From Bordetella parapertussis (GTDB taxonomy: Bacteria; Pseudomonadota; Gammaproteobacteria; Burkholderiales; Casimicrobiaceae): a DNA stretch of 64,000 nt. A program made the translations under genes and the position numbers. A model generated the notes under the pieces. The model made no database searches. It saw only the letters and a list, made by a program, of their open reading frames with translations, and was not told the origin of the DNA. This document shows, piece by piece, positions 46,165 through 53,927 of this stretch (position 1 is its first letter; each line of letters opens with the position of its first letter). The DNA lies in contig CALQLA020000007.1 in NCBI GenBank assembly GCA_943331295.2, forward strand, positions 62,001 to 126,000, written 5' to 3'.

Positions 46165-47556
46165 TCAGCGCAGCAGCCGAGCCTTCAGGTCGTGCGGGCC
46201 GGCGCCGGTGATCTCGACGCGGGCGAACGTGCCCGGCACCAGGGTGGCGCCGCCCGCGATGCGCACGGTGCCGTCGATCTCGGGCGCGTCGGCCGCGCTG
46301 CGCGCGATCGCCACCCGGCCCTCGTGCGCATCGACCAGCACGGTCATCTGCTGCCCGACGCGGCGCGCGAGGCGCGCGGCGCTGATGCGTGCCTGCACCG
46401 CCATGAAGCGGGCCTGCCGGTCGGCCTTCACGTCCTCGGGCACGGGGTCGGGCAGCGCGTTGGCCGTGGCGCCTTCCACCGCCGAATACGCGAAGCAGCC
46501 GACGCGGTCGAGCTGCGCGGCCTCGAGGAACGCGAGCAGCTCCTCGAATTCGCCCTCGGTCTCGCCGGGGAAGCCGGCGATGAACGTGCTGCGGATGACG
46601 AGGTCCGGGCGCGCGGCGCGCCAGGCCTCGATCCGCTTCAGCGTGCCCTCGGCGTTGGCGGGGCGCTTCATCAGCTTCAGGATGCGCGGGCTCGCGTGCT
46701 GGAACGGCACGTCGAGGTAGGGCAGGAGCCCGCCTGCCGCGGGGTCGTCGGTCATCAGCGCGATCGCCTCGTCCACGTGCGGGTAGGGGTACACGTAGTG
46801 CAGCCGGACCCACGCGCCGTGGGCGCGCGCCATCGCGTCGAGCGCCGTCGCGAGCGCGGTCATCTTCGTCTTCACCGGCCGGCCTTCCCAGAACCCGGTC
46901 CGGTACTTGACATCGACGCCGTAGGCACTCGTGTCCTGCGAGATGACGAGAAGCTCCTTCACGCCGGCCTGCAGCAGGCGCCCGGCTTCGGCCAGCACGT
47001 CGCCGATCGGGCGCGACACGAGGTCGCCGCGCATCGACGGGATGATGCAGAACGTGCAGCGGTGATTGCAGCCTTCGCTGATCTTGAGGTAGGCGTAATG
47101 CCGCGGCGTGAGCTTGATGCCCTGTGCCGGGACGAGGTCGACGAACGGATCGTGCGGCTTGGGCAGGTGCGCGTGCACGGCGCCCATCACCTCGGCGGTG
47201 GCGTGCGGGCCGGTCACCGCCAGCACCTTCGGATGCGCGCTGCGCACGAAGTCGCCGCCGCCCTTGGCGCCGAGGCAGCCGGTGACGATCACCTTGCCGT
47301 TCTCGGCCAGCGCTTCGCCGATTGCGTCGAGCGACTCGGCGACGGCGGCGTCGATGAAGCCGCAGGTGTTGACGACGACAAGATCGGCGCCGTCGTAGGA
47401 GGGCGCGATCGCGTAGCCCTCGGCGCGCAGTTGCGTCAGGATCTGCTCGGAGTCGACGAGCGCCTTCGGGCAGCCGAGCGACACGAAGCCCACGCGCGGC
47501 GCGGCGGGCGGCGCGCTGCGTGCGACGGGGGAGGTCTTGCTGCGGGCGTTGGCCAT
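46165..47556 (-). CDS. rimO: Ribosomal protein S12 methylthiotransferase
   Basis: Radical-SAM enzyme that methylthiolates the conserved Asp of ribosomal protein S12. 463 residues from ATG at 47556. Auxiliary cluster Cys29 ([12 protein letters not shown]), Cys65 (NTCGFID) and Cys94 (TGCLGAKGG); radical SAM Cys163, 167 and 170 ([17 protein letters not shown]). C-terminal TRAM domain. The spacing and the CPKALVDSE motif separate RimO from MiaB. A monocistronic housekeeping gene between efflux operon 2 and phaR. Confidence 0.96.
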   Translation of the reverse strand: MANARSKTSPVARSAPPAAPRVGFVSLGCPKALVDSEQILTQLRAEGYAIAPSYDGADLVVVNTCGFIDAAVAESLDAIGEALAENGKVIVTGCLGAKGGGDFVRSAHPKVLAVTGPHATAEVMGAVHAHLPKPHDPFVDLVPAQGIKLTPRHYAYLKISEGCNHRCTFCIIPSMRGDLVSRPIGDVLAEAGRLLQAGVKELLVISQDTSAYGVDVKYRTGFWEGRPVKTKMTALATALDAMARAHGAWVRLHYVYPYPHVDEAIALMTDDPAAGGLLPYLDVPFQHASPRILKLMKRPANAEGTLKRIEAWRAARPDLVIRSTFIAGFPGETEGEFEELLAFLEAAQLDRVGCFAYSAVEGATANALPDPVPEDVKADRQARFMAVQARISAARLARRVGQQMTVLVDAHEGRVAIARSAADAPEIDGTVRIAGGATLVPGTFARVEITGAGPHDLKARLLR

Positions 47557-47749
47557 CTGCGGTTCGCTTCGACGACGGGTTTCGGAAGGAGGGCGCCGGT
47601 CGCGCGGCGCGACAGCCCGGGCGCGGCCGCGTTCGCTGCGATGCGGCGACAGTCGGGGGCCGCGGGCGCCGCCGGGGCGCCCGGGCGAGTCTTTCGCGCC
47701 GCGGGAAAAGCCTGCCCGCCGGACGGGTTGTTGCAGTGCTCCGGCCGCT

Positions 47750-48325
47750 CTAGCGCGGCTTTTCCTCGTCCGGCCCCGATTGCTGCGCAGCATTGAAGTT
47801 CGGGAACGGGAAGGCCGTGAAGAGCCCGCGGGTCTGGTCCTGCATCCGCTGCTGCATGTCCATGAACAGCTTCGCGCTCTGCTCGAGGTAGTTGCCGAGC
47901 ATGCCCTGCATCGCGGGCGCCTGCATCTGCATGAACTGCTTCCACAGGTCCGGCGTGATCATCATCTTGTCGCCGTAGATCTGCTGCGCCTGGTCCTGCA
48001 GCTTCTTCTGGATGGCGAGGAAGGCGGAGACGTTCTGCTCGATGTAGCTGCCCATGATCGTCTGCTGGGCGCTGCCGTAGAAGCGGATCATCTGCGCCAG
48101 CATTTCCGACGAGAACATCGGCATGCCGGCCGACTCCTCCTCGAGGATGATCTGCAGCAGGATGGCGCGGCTCAGATCGTCGCCGGTCTTCGCATCGATG
48201 ACCTTGAACTCGATGTTCTCGAGCACCATCACCTTCACATCCGCGAGCGTGATGTAGCCGCTGTTGGCGGTGTCGTAAAGGCGGCGGTTCGGGTATTTCT
48301 TGATGATGCGCGGCGAGTCGCTCAT
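47750..48325 (-). CDS. phaR: PHA synthesis repressor PhaR
   Basis: DNA- and granule-binding repressor of phasin synthesis. 191 residues from ATG at 48325 with ACGGAG upstream. The N-terminal DNA-binding domain is the highly conserved [24 protein letters not shown]; the middle PHB-accumulation region follows ([33 protein letters not shown]), then a Met/Gln-rich C-terminus. Divergent from the phasin gene, with PhaR-type sites in the shared 281-bp region, so autoregulation is likely. Confidence 0.96.
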   Translation of the reverse strand: MSDSPRIIKKYPNRRLYDTANSGYITLADVKVMVLENIEFKVIDAKTGDDLSRAILLQIILEEESAGMPMFSSEMLAQMIRFYGSAQQTIMGSYIEQNVSAFLAIQKKLQDQAQQIYGDKMMITPDLWKQFMQMQAPAMQGMLGNYLEQSAKLFMDMQQRMQDQTRGLFTAFPFPNFNAAQQSGPDEEKPR

Positions 48326-48352
48326 TGCGTACTCCGTGGATGGAACGCCGAC

Positions 48353-48358
48353 ATTATA
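48353..48358 (-). promoter_or_regulatory. -10 element of the phaR promoter
   Basis: Perfect TATAAT on the minus strand, with a weak -35 (AAACAT at 17 bp). The predicted start near 48346 leaves a ~20-base leader. Confidence 0.6.
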
Positions 48359-48411
48359 AACGTTTGATTTATTGGATGTTTGGAAATCCGGCATGGCGTC
48401 GATATCAACGA

Positions 48412-48428
48412 TTGCTGCGTTGCAGCAA
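48412..48428. promoter_or_regulatory. PhaR operator 1, upstream of the phasin promoter
   Basis: TTGCTGC-GTT-GCAGCAA, a perfect seven-base palindrome containing CTGC-N3-GCAG, the reported PhaR recognition pattern from Paracoccus. It ends 7 bases before the phasin -35 and lies between the two divergent promoters. Confidence 0.8.
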
Positions 48429-48435
48429 AATCTCC

Positions 48436-48464
48436 TTGACACCCGTTTCCGGCATCCCTACAAT
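48436..48464 (+). promoter_or_regulatory. Sigma70 promoter of the phasin gene
   Basis: TTGACA (48436-48441), 17-bp spacer, TACAAT (48459-48464): perfect -35 and five of six at -10. Predicted start near 48471 gives a ~136-nt leader. This is the strongest promoter I can see in the window, as expected for an abundant granule protein. Confidence 0.85.
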
Positions 48465-48471
48465 TGGTTTG

Positions 48472-48484
48472 GTGCGGTGCAGCA
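48472..48484. promoter_or_regulatory. PhaR operator 2, at the phasin transcription start
   Basis: GTGC-GGT-GCAGCA, one mismatch from CTGC-N3-GCAG, sharing TGCG-N-TGCAGCA with operator 1. It overlaps the predicted start, so binding here would block initiation. Confidence 0.65.
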
Positions 48485-48606
48485 TTTGCCGCTTTCGGGA
48501 GAGTTGCCTGAGCCTCCCGGCCCGTGCCAGGCCGCTGCCGCACGGGGAGGGACGCGCAACTCGGGCCGATTCAAGAACCTCTCTACCACCTCATCAAAGG
48601 AAGACC

Positions 48607-49161
48607 ATGTCCACGTATAACCCTTCGCTCCAGTTCGCCGAACTCAACAAGGCCAACGTCGCCCAGGCGTCGAGACTCGCCGCCATCGCCGTTGAAAACG
48701 TCGAGAAGCTGATGAAGCTGAACCTGGCCACCGCCAAGTCGGCATTTGCCCAGAGCGTCGAAGGCGCGACGGTTGCCGCGTCGGTAAAGGATGTGCAGGA
48801 ACTGATGGCGCTGCCGACCAAGTACGCCGAGAACAACGTGCAGACCGTGCTGGGCTATTCGCGCAGCCTGTACGAAATCGCCGCCGAAGCGCAAGCGCAG
48901 ATGTCGGCGATCGCCGAAGAAGCCGCCGCCGGCTACACGAAGGGTTTCGCGTCGTGGGTCGAAAAGGCGAGCGCGTCGGCGCCCGCTGGCTCGGAAGTTG
49001 CTATCAATGCAATGAAGTCGACCGTTGCCGCGACCAGCGCCGCGTTCGACCAGTTCCAGAAGGCCTCGAAGCAAGTGGTCAGCCTGGCCGATGCGAGCGT
49101 TCGCGCCGCTGCGGACAACGCTGCCAAGGCTGCCGCCCCGAAGGGTCGCAAGGCCGCCTGA
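48607..49161 (+). CDS. phaP: Phasin (PHA granule-associated protein)
   Basis: 184 residues from ATG at 48607 behind AAAGGAAGA. Amphipathic helical protein covering PHA granules: FAELNKANVAQASRLAAIAVEN, VEKLMKLNLATAKSAFAQSVEG, DVQELMALPTKYAENNVQTVLGYSRSLYEIAAE, and a Lys/Ala-rich end (AAAPKGRKAA). It matches the phasin_2 type of Cupriavidus/Burkholderia. Divergent from phaR; expression should rise when PhaR is titrated onto granules. A strong intrinsic terminator lies 200 bases downstream. Confidence 0.96.
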   Translation: MSTYNPSLQFAELNKANVAQASRLAAIAVENVEKLMKLNLATAKSAFAQSVEGATVAASVKDVQELMALPTKYAENNVQTVLGYSRSLYEIAAEAQAQMSAIAEEAAAGYTKGFASWVEKASASAPAGSEVAINAMKSTVAATSAAFDQFQKASKQVVSLADASVRAAADNAAKAAAPKGRKAA

Positions 49162-49326
49162 ATGCGGTTGGCGCAGTTGGATTAGGTAGCAGGCAACGAC
49201 TGAACAGGCGCACCGCAGGCACCTTTGCGGTGCACCGTTGAACCAAGATGGTTCGGCCGATGGCCGGGGCGTCCGAGGCTGGGGGTTGAAGTGCGCAGCC
49301 CGGCCCCCACCTGCAATCGAGCACAA

Positions 49327-49358
49327 CTGTATCTTTTTCCTCCTCCTAAGAGATACAG
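49327..49358 (+). ncRNA. Hairpin with CCUCCUCCU loop; candidate small RNA element
   Basis: Arms CTGTATCT (49327-49334) and AGATACAG (49351-49358) pair perfectly; the 16-nt loop is TTTTCCTCCTCCTAAG, complementary to Shine-Dalgarno sequences. The terminator stem starts 6 bases later, so the transcript 3' end would be hairpin + terminator, as in many regulatory RNAs. A further 8-bp stem (GCACCGCA/TGCGGTGC) lies at 49210-49233. It could equally be a phasin 3'UTR without regulatory role. Confidence 0.4.
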
Positions 49359-49364
49359 ACTCCG

Positions 49365-49392
49365 CCCCGGCAGCGATGCCGGGGTTTTTTTT
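49365..49392 (+). terminator. Rho-independent terminator after phasin
   Basis: CCCCGGCA - GCGA - TGCCGGGG, eight perfect pairs with a tetraloop, then eight Ts. It ends transcription from the phasin promoter before the converging gene. Confidence 0.95.
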
Positions 49393-49415
49393 GGGGCGGC
49401 GTCCGGCGGCAGTCG

Positions 49416-49880
49416 CTACTGCTGCGCCCGCTGGCATTCGACGTTCATCTCCCTGCAGACACGCAGCACGCGCTCCAGCAGCTGCGCCGTCGCCGCCGGC
49501 ATCGATCCCGAGGCCGCCGACGAGATCATCAGGTGCGCGACGTCGTCGCCGAGCGGGCTCACCTGCATGCCGGCGATGCGCTGGCCGTCGGTGAACTCGA
49601 TCGAGCGCCGCGCGTCGTCCTCGCGCGTGACGGTCACGCCCTGCGCCGCCCGGATCGCGCGCGCGGCGGTGGCGTACACCTTGTCCGCCGGGGCATCGAG
49701 GATCACGGCTGCCGTGTCGTAGGTGACGCCGTTGGGACCCGGCTGCGTCTGGCTCATCTGCTCGACCCGGCCGATCGCGCGGCGGGCGACGAGTGCCCAC
49801 TGCGCGTCGGCGATGCCGGAGGTGAGCATCAGGACGGCGCACAGCGATGCCATCACCGGGCGGACAAGGACGTGGCGCAT
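49416..49880 (-). CDS. Secreted protein of unknown function
   Basis: 154 residues from ATG at 49880, with AGGAGG seven bases upstream; that ribosome site directly follows the TAG ending the read-through frame of the gene before it. Signal peptide ending LTSGIADAQ. The mature part has an alternating pattern (TYDTAAVILDAPADKVYATAARAI, TREDDARRSIEFTDGQRIAGMQV, AHLMISSAASG) suggesting an alpha/beta fold like DUF3568-type envelope proteins, and ends RVCREMNVECQRAQQ with two Cys. Not confidently assigned. Confidence 0.78.
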   Translation of the reverse strand: MRHVLVRPVMASLCAVLMLTSGIADAQWALVARRAIGRVEQMSQTQPGPNGVTYDTAAVILDAPADKVYATAARAIRAAQGVTVTREDDARRSIEFTDGQRIAGMQVSPLGDDVAHLMISSAASGSMPAATAQLLERVLRVCREMNVECQRAQQ

Positions 49881-49893
49881 GGTCGTGCCTCCT

Positions 49894-50064
49894 CTATTGG
49901 CGCCCGTCGCGGCCGGCGAATTCGCGGCCGCCGCCCTCGCGCTGGGCGCCCGATTGCTGCTGCCGCTGCGCGCCCATCGTGCGTGCCTGGTGATCCTGGT
50001 CGAGCTGGCCGTAGGCTCCTCCGGCGCGCGCGCCGGCGCTCGTCGCGGCGCCGCCGTCCGGCCC
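49894..50064 (-). pseudogene. Open continuation of the upstream gene beyond an in-frame TGA
   Basis: After the TGA at 50065-50067 the same frame stays open for 56 more codons: GPDGGAATSAGARAGGAYG, then QLDQDHQARTMGAQRQQQ, then a Gly/Arg-rich end. It stops at TAG (49894-49896), immediately followed by the AGGAGG of the next gene. This is how a true C-terminus would be placed, so the segment looks like the detached tail of the gene at 50065-51195. Confidence 0.7.
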
Positions 50065-51195
50065 TCACGCCGCGCTGCCGTGGACGTAGCTGCCGGTGCC
50101 GGGGTTGTACGCCGAGACCGCGCCCGCGCCGCCGTTGGGGCCGTAGACCGCGCCGCCGTGCGCCCACGCGCCGGTTGCCGGGTTGTACGCGGTGCCGGCC
50201 TTGGCCACGCCCCCGTACGGCCCGTAGACCGCGCCGCCGCGCGCCCACGCCCCGTTCGCCGGGTCGTAGTAGACGGCGCCGGCGTACGAGTACGGGTACG
50301 GGTAGTAGACGGGGACCGGGCCCGCGACGAACTTCGGCGGGCCCGCGGTGACGATGATCTCCGCGGGCGTCGTCGCGACGAATATCGCCGGCACGGCATG
50401 GCCCGCGTACGGCCTGGGCGGGACCTGCGCGCGAACCTCGGCGAAGCTCGCATCGGCCGGGAGTGCCGCGAATGCCGGCGGCAGGACGCCGGTGGGCGTC
50501 CACGGCCCGTTGGCTTCGGGCGCCGTCAGCCAGATGCCGTTGTTGAGCAGGTACCAGCGTTTGCCGTCGGCGTCGTTGAAGACATCCCAGTTCGTGTTCA
50601 CGGCGAACGACAGCGGCGTGCCGGCGACCGGGGCGAGCACCGGCCGGCCGTCGAACACCACGAGGCTCGCGGGCCGGTCGCTGAAGAAGATCGCGGGCGG
50701 GTCGTTCTTCACCGCGGATTCCGCCGGCTTTTCCGCCGGTGGCGGCAGCCAGAGCAGGACCGTGTCGAGCGGGTAGCGCTTCTCGCCCATGTTCGCGAGT
50801 GCCCGCTTGATGGCCGCCTCGAACCGCGTGGCCTGGGCCGTGTCCGCCGACGGGAAGCGCGTGGCCACCAGTTTCGCGTCGGTGAGCGCCACCGAGCGAC
50901 GCGCGAGATCGGTCTGCCTCGCGAAGGCGACGTCGATCGTGCCGAGGATCGGCGCCTTCGCGCCGTTCGGCGTGATGCCGATGGCGACCCGCGCGTTGAG
51001 CGCCTGTCGTTCCGGCCACGAGATCACCTGCGGCTGGTAGATCGTCGCGCTGCCGGCCTCGCCGGCGACCGTGTGCGGCCACGTTCCACTGTCCGGCGCC
51101 GCCGCGACGGCCGGCGCCGACGCGCCGGCGAGCCCGAGCCACAGGCAGCAAAGGACGATGCGCAGGCCCCGGGATTGCCGGCGACGGTCGGTCAT
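50065..51195 (-). CDS. Secreted repeat protein, prematurely stopped by TGA
   Basis: 376 residues to the TGA; 433 codons if read through. A signal peptide ends AVAAAPDSG. Residues ~45-250 form a globular part (IYQPQVISWPERQALNARVAIGI, INPNGAKAPILGTIDVAF-like, FAVNTNWDVFNDADGKRWYLLNNGIWL). The C-terminus has repeats of the form AYNPATGAWAHGGAVYGPNGG. The last visible unit reads YVHGSAA then TGA then GPDGG; by comparison with the repeat, the stop replaces an aromatic residue (Y or W), so TGG to TGA is the simplest change. Function unknown; envelope-exposed. The start has no strong ribosome site. Confidence 0.75.
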   Translation of the reverse strand: MTDRRRQSRGLRIVLCCLWLGLAGASAPAVAAAPDSGTWPHTVAGEAGSATIYQPQVISWPERQALNARVAIGITPNGAKAPILGTIDVAFARQTDLARRSVALTDAKLVATRFPSADTAQATRFEAAIKRALANMGEKRYPLDTVLLWLPPPAEKPAESAVKNDPPAIFFSDRPASLVVFDGRPVLAPVAGTPLSFAVNTNWDVFNDADGKRWYLLNNGIWLTAPEANGPWTPTGVLPPAFAALPADASFAEVRAQVPPRPYAGHAVPAIFVATTPAEIIVTAGPPKFVAGPVPVYYPYPYSYAGAVYYDPANGAWARGGAVYGPYGGVAKAGTAYNPATGAWAHGGAVYGPNGGAGAVSAYNPGTGSYVHGSAA

Positions 51196-51216
51196 GCTGA
51201 TGGCATCGACGGCGCG

Positions 51217-51969
51217 TCAGAACATGTGCTGGCCGCCGTTGATCGCGATGTTGGCGCCGGTGAGGAAGGCCGCTTCCTGGCTCGACAGGTAGGCGACCAG
51301 CCCCGCCACCTCGTCGGGCTTGCCCAGACGGCCCATCGGGATCTGCGGGATGATCTTGCTGTCGAGGACTTCCTGCGGGATCGCCATCACCATTTTCGTG
51401 CCGATGTAGCCCGGCGAGATCGTGTTCACCGTGACGCCCTTGCGCGCCACTTCGAGCGCCAGCGCCTTGGTGAAGCCGTGCATGCCGGCCTTGGCCGCCG
51501 AGTAGTTGGTCTGGCCGAACGCGCCCTTCTGGCCGTTCACCGACGAGATGTTGATGATGCGGCCCCAGCCGCGGTCGACCATCGAGTCGCAGACCTGCTT
51601 CGTCATGTTGAAGCAGCTGTCGAGGTTCGTCTTGATCACCGCGTCCCAGCTCGCCTTGTCCATCTTCTTGAAGGTCATGTCGCGGGTGATGCCTGCGTTG
51701 TTGACCAGCACTTCGACGGGACCGAGGTCCTTCACGACCTTCGCCACGCAGGCCGTGCACGAGTCGAAGTCGGCGACGTCGCAGGGGTACGCGTAGAACG
51801 TGTGGCCGTCCCGCTTCATCGCTTCGAGCCATTCCGCCGCCTTGGTGTTGCCCGGGGAATGCGTGGTGACGACCGTGTAGCCCAGCGCCGCGAGCTTGAT
51901 GCAGATCGCCTCGCCGAGCCCGCCCATGCCGCCCGTGACCAGCGCGACCCGATGTTTGTCTTGTGTCAT
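51217..51969 (-). CDS. phaB: Acetoacetyl-CoA reductase PhaB
   Basis: NADPH-dependent reduction of acetoacetyl-CoA to (R)-3-hydroxybutyryl-CoA. 250 residues from ATG at 51969 behind AAGGAGGAG. SDR fold: cofactor loop VTGGMGGLGEAI and catalytic Ser143, Tyr156, Lys160 (NISSVNGQKG, NYSAAKAGMHGFTKALA), equivalent to S140/Y153/K157 of Cupriavidus PhaB. The C-terminus GANIAINGGQHM is the PhaB signature. It lies downstream of phaC on the same strand but is separated by a 332-bp gap with repeats. phaA (thiolase) is not in the window. Confidence 0.95.
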   Translation of the reverse strand: MTQDKHRVALVTGGMGGLGEAICIKLAALGYTVVTTHSPGNTKAAEWLEAMKRDGHTFYAYPCDVADFDSCTACVAKVVKDLGPVEVLVNNAGITRDMTFKKMDKASWDAVIKTNLDSCFNMTKQVCDSMVDRGWGRIINISSVNGQKGAFGQTNYSAAKAGMHGFTKALALEVARKGVTVNTISPGYIGTKMVMAIPQEVLDSKIIPQIPMGRLGKPDEVAGLVAYLSSQEAAFLTGANIAINGGQHMF

Positions 51970-52150
51970 GACCCTGCTCCTCCTTGCGTCGACGATTCGC
52001 GCCGGCCGGGGGGCCGTCGCATCTGCTGGCGTTGCGCGCGCCGGCGCGCGTTCGTGGACAGCGTCCGCCCGCGCTCGATCGCCAGCGCTTGAATCTTATC
52101 GCAGTACGCGCGGCGACGGGCACCTGCGGGGCTGCGAAAGGATCGCTGGT

Positions 52151-52186
52151 GCAGCCCGGGTTGAGCGCGAGCGAAACCCGGGCTAC
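52151..52186. repeat. GTAG-type REP palindrome between phaC and phaB
   Basis: GCAGCCCGGGTTGAGCG, short loop, then GCGAAACCCGGGCTAC; read from the other strand it starts GTAGCCCGGG. Near-perfect hairpin within the 332-bp gap between phaC and phaB. Confidence 0.85.
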
Positions 52187-52192
52187 GACCGC

Positions 52193-52260
52193 GACGGCGG
52201 CATCGACGGCGGCATCGACGGCGGCATCGACGGCGGCATCGACGGCGGCATCGACGGTAC
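52193..52260. repeat. 12-bp tandem repeat (five full copies plus a partial)
   Basis: GACGGCGGCATC repeats exactly at 52193, 52205, 52217, 52229 and 52241, then GACGGTAC. It directly follows the REP and occupies the phaC-phaB gap outside both genes. The unit length is a multiple of three but no gene covers it. Confidence 0.9.
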
Positions 52261-52301
52261 TGATGCCGCACCGCGGCACGCACGCCGCGAGCGGCGTTGC
52301 T

Positions 52302-53924
52302 TCAGTCCGCGCGCTGCCGCACGAAGGTTCCCGGCGCGGCTTCCAGCGCCGGGTGCGCCGCGCTGCCCGGGCCGCGCGGCGCCTTCACGCGCCGGCCCGC
52401 GTGCGGCGCGAGCCACGCGGCCCAGTGCGGCCACCAGCTGCCGGCCCGGCTTTCGGCGCGCGCGAGCCAGTCGTCCGCGTTCGCCGCGAGGCCGGCGTTG
52501 ACCCAGAAGTTGCGCGCGTTCCGCGCGGGGGCGTTGACGACGCCGGCGATGTGCCCCGACGCGCCGAGGACGAACGTCGCCGGGCGCCCGAGGAGACCGG
52601 TGGTCCGGTAGGCGCCGCGCCACGGCACGATGTGGTCGTCGCGCGCGGCCATCACGTACGCGGGGGCGTCGATGCGCGCGAGGTCGATCGCCACGCCCGC
52701 CACCGTCAGCGCCCCGGGCTCGCGCAGCCGGTTGTCGAGGTAGAGGTTCTGCAGGTAGTCGACGTACATCGGCCCCGGCAGGTTCGACGCGTCGCTGTTC
52801 CAGTGGAGCAGGTCGAACGGCGGCGGCGTCTCGCCGCGCAGGTAGTTGCGGACGACGTAGTGCCAGATGAGGTCGTTGGCGCGAAGCGTCGCGAACGCGC
52901 CGGCGATCTCCCGGCCGTGCAGGCGCGCGCCGCCGCGCAGCGCAGGCGCGCGGGCAGCCAGGAACTCGCGCGACACGTAATGGCCGATCTCGCCCGGTTC
53001 GGCGAAGTCGACGAGCGTGGTCAGCAGCGTGAGGCTCGCCACGCTCCTGTCGCCGCGCGCCGCCAGCACCGCGAGCGCACAGGTGAGCAGCGTGCCGCCG
53101 ACGCAGAAGCCCAGCGCGTTGACGCCGCGCGCGCCGGTGATCTCGCGGGCCACGCGGATCGCGGCGAGCACGCCGATCTCGACGTAGTCGTCCCAGCCGA
53201 GGTGGCCGAACTCGGCGGGGATGCTGCGCCACGACAGCATGAACACCGTGTGGCCCTGCTGCACGGCCCAGCGGACGAACGAGTTCTCCGGCTGCAGGTC
53301 GAGGATGTAGAACTTGTTGATGCACGGCGGCACGATCACCAGCGGCCGCCGATGGACGGTGGCCGTGGCGCTGCTGTACTGGATCACTTCGATCAGGTCG
53401 TTGCGGAACACGACGGCACCCGGCGTCGTGGCGAGGTTGCGGCCGACCTCGAACGCGGACTCGTCGGTCATCGAGATCCGGCCCCGGCCGGCATCCGCCG
53501 CGAGGTTCGCCATGCCGCGCGCGACGCTCGCGCCGTCGGTCTCGAGCGCCCGCCGGATCGCGTCCGGATTGGTCGCGGCGAAGTTCGTCGGGGCGAGCGC
53601 GTCGACCGCCTGCCGGGTGAGGAAGGCAAGGCGCCGCCGCTCGCCTTCGGGCAGCGGTGCGAGTGCCACCGTTTCCTGCGCGTACTCGCCGGCCAGCAGG
53701 TAGCTCTGCTTCAGCAGCGAGAACCAGGGCAGGGTGCTCCACTCGCGGGCGGCGAAGCGGCGGTCGCCGGGCGTCGGGTCGACCATCGCCGGCAGCGGCG
53801 TCGCGTGCACGCCGCCGTCGCGCGGCGTGGCGTCCAGGGCGGCGGCCCACAGTGCCTGCCAGCGCGCGGCGTAGCGTGCCTGGAGCGCCGCGAGCGCGTC
53901 CGGATCGGCGGCGCCCGGCGTCAT
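52302..53924 (-). CDS. phaC: Class I polyhydroxyalkanoate synthase
   Basis: Polymerises (R)-3-hydroxyacyl-CoA on the granule surface. 540 residues, shorter at the N-terminus than Cupriavidus PhaC (589). The lipase-like box is GFCVGG with catalytic Cys274; Asp430 (RDDHIVPW) and His458 (SGHIAGVVN) complete the triad. Other family landmarks are PPCINKFYILDLQPENSFVRW, FMLSWRSIP and DLLHWNSDASNLPGPMY. ATG at 53924 is 3 bases after the ZIP gene stop, so the two are cotranslated. No phaE/phaR-type class III or IV partner, consistent with class I. Confidence 0.95.
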   Translation of the reverse strand: MTPGAADPDALAALQARYAARWQALWAAALDATPRDGGVHATPLPAMVDPTPGDRRFAAREWSTLPWFSLLKQSYLLAGEYAQETVALAPLPEGERRRLAFLTRQAVDALAPTNFAATNPDAIRRALETDGASVARGMANLAADAGRGRISMTDESAFEVGRNLATTPGAVVFRNDLIEVIQYSSATATVHRRPLVIVPPCINKFYILDLQPENSFVRWAVQQGHTVFMLSWRSIPAEFGHLGWDDYVEIGVLAAIRVAREITGARGVNALGFCVGGTLLTCALAVLAARGDRSVASLTLLTTLVDFAEPGEIGHYVSREFLAARAPALRGGARLHGREIAGAFATLRANDLIWHYVVRNYLRGETPPPFDLLHWNSDASNLPGPMYVDYLQNLYLDNRLREPGALTVAGVAIDLARIDAPAYVMAARDDHIVPWRGAYRTTGLLGRPATFVLGASGHIAGVVNAPARNARNFWVNAGLAANADDWLARAESRAGSWWPHWAAWLAPHAGRRVKAPRGPGSAAHPALEAAPGTFVRQRAD

Positions 53925-53927
53925 GGT

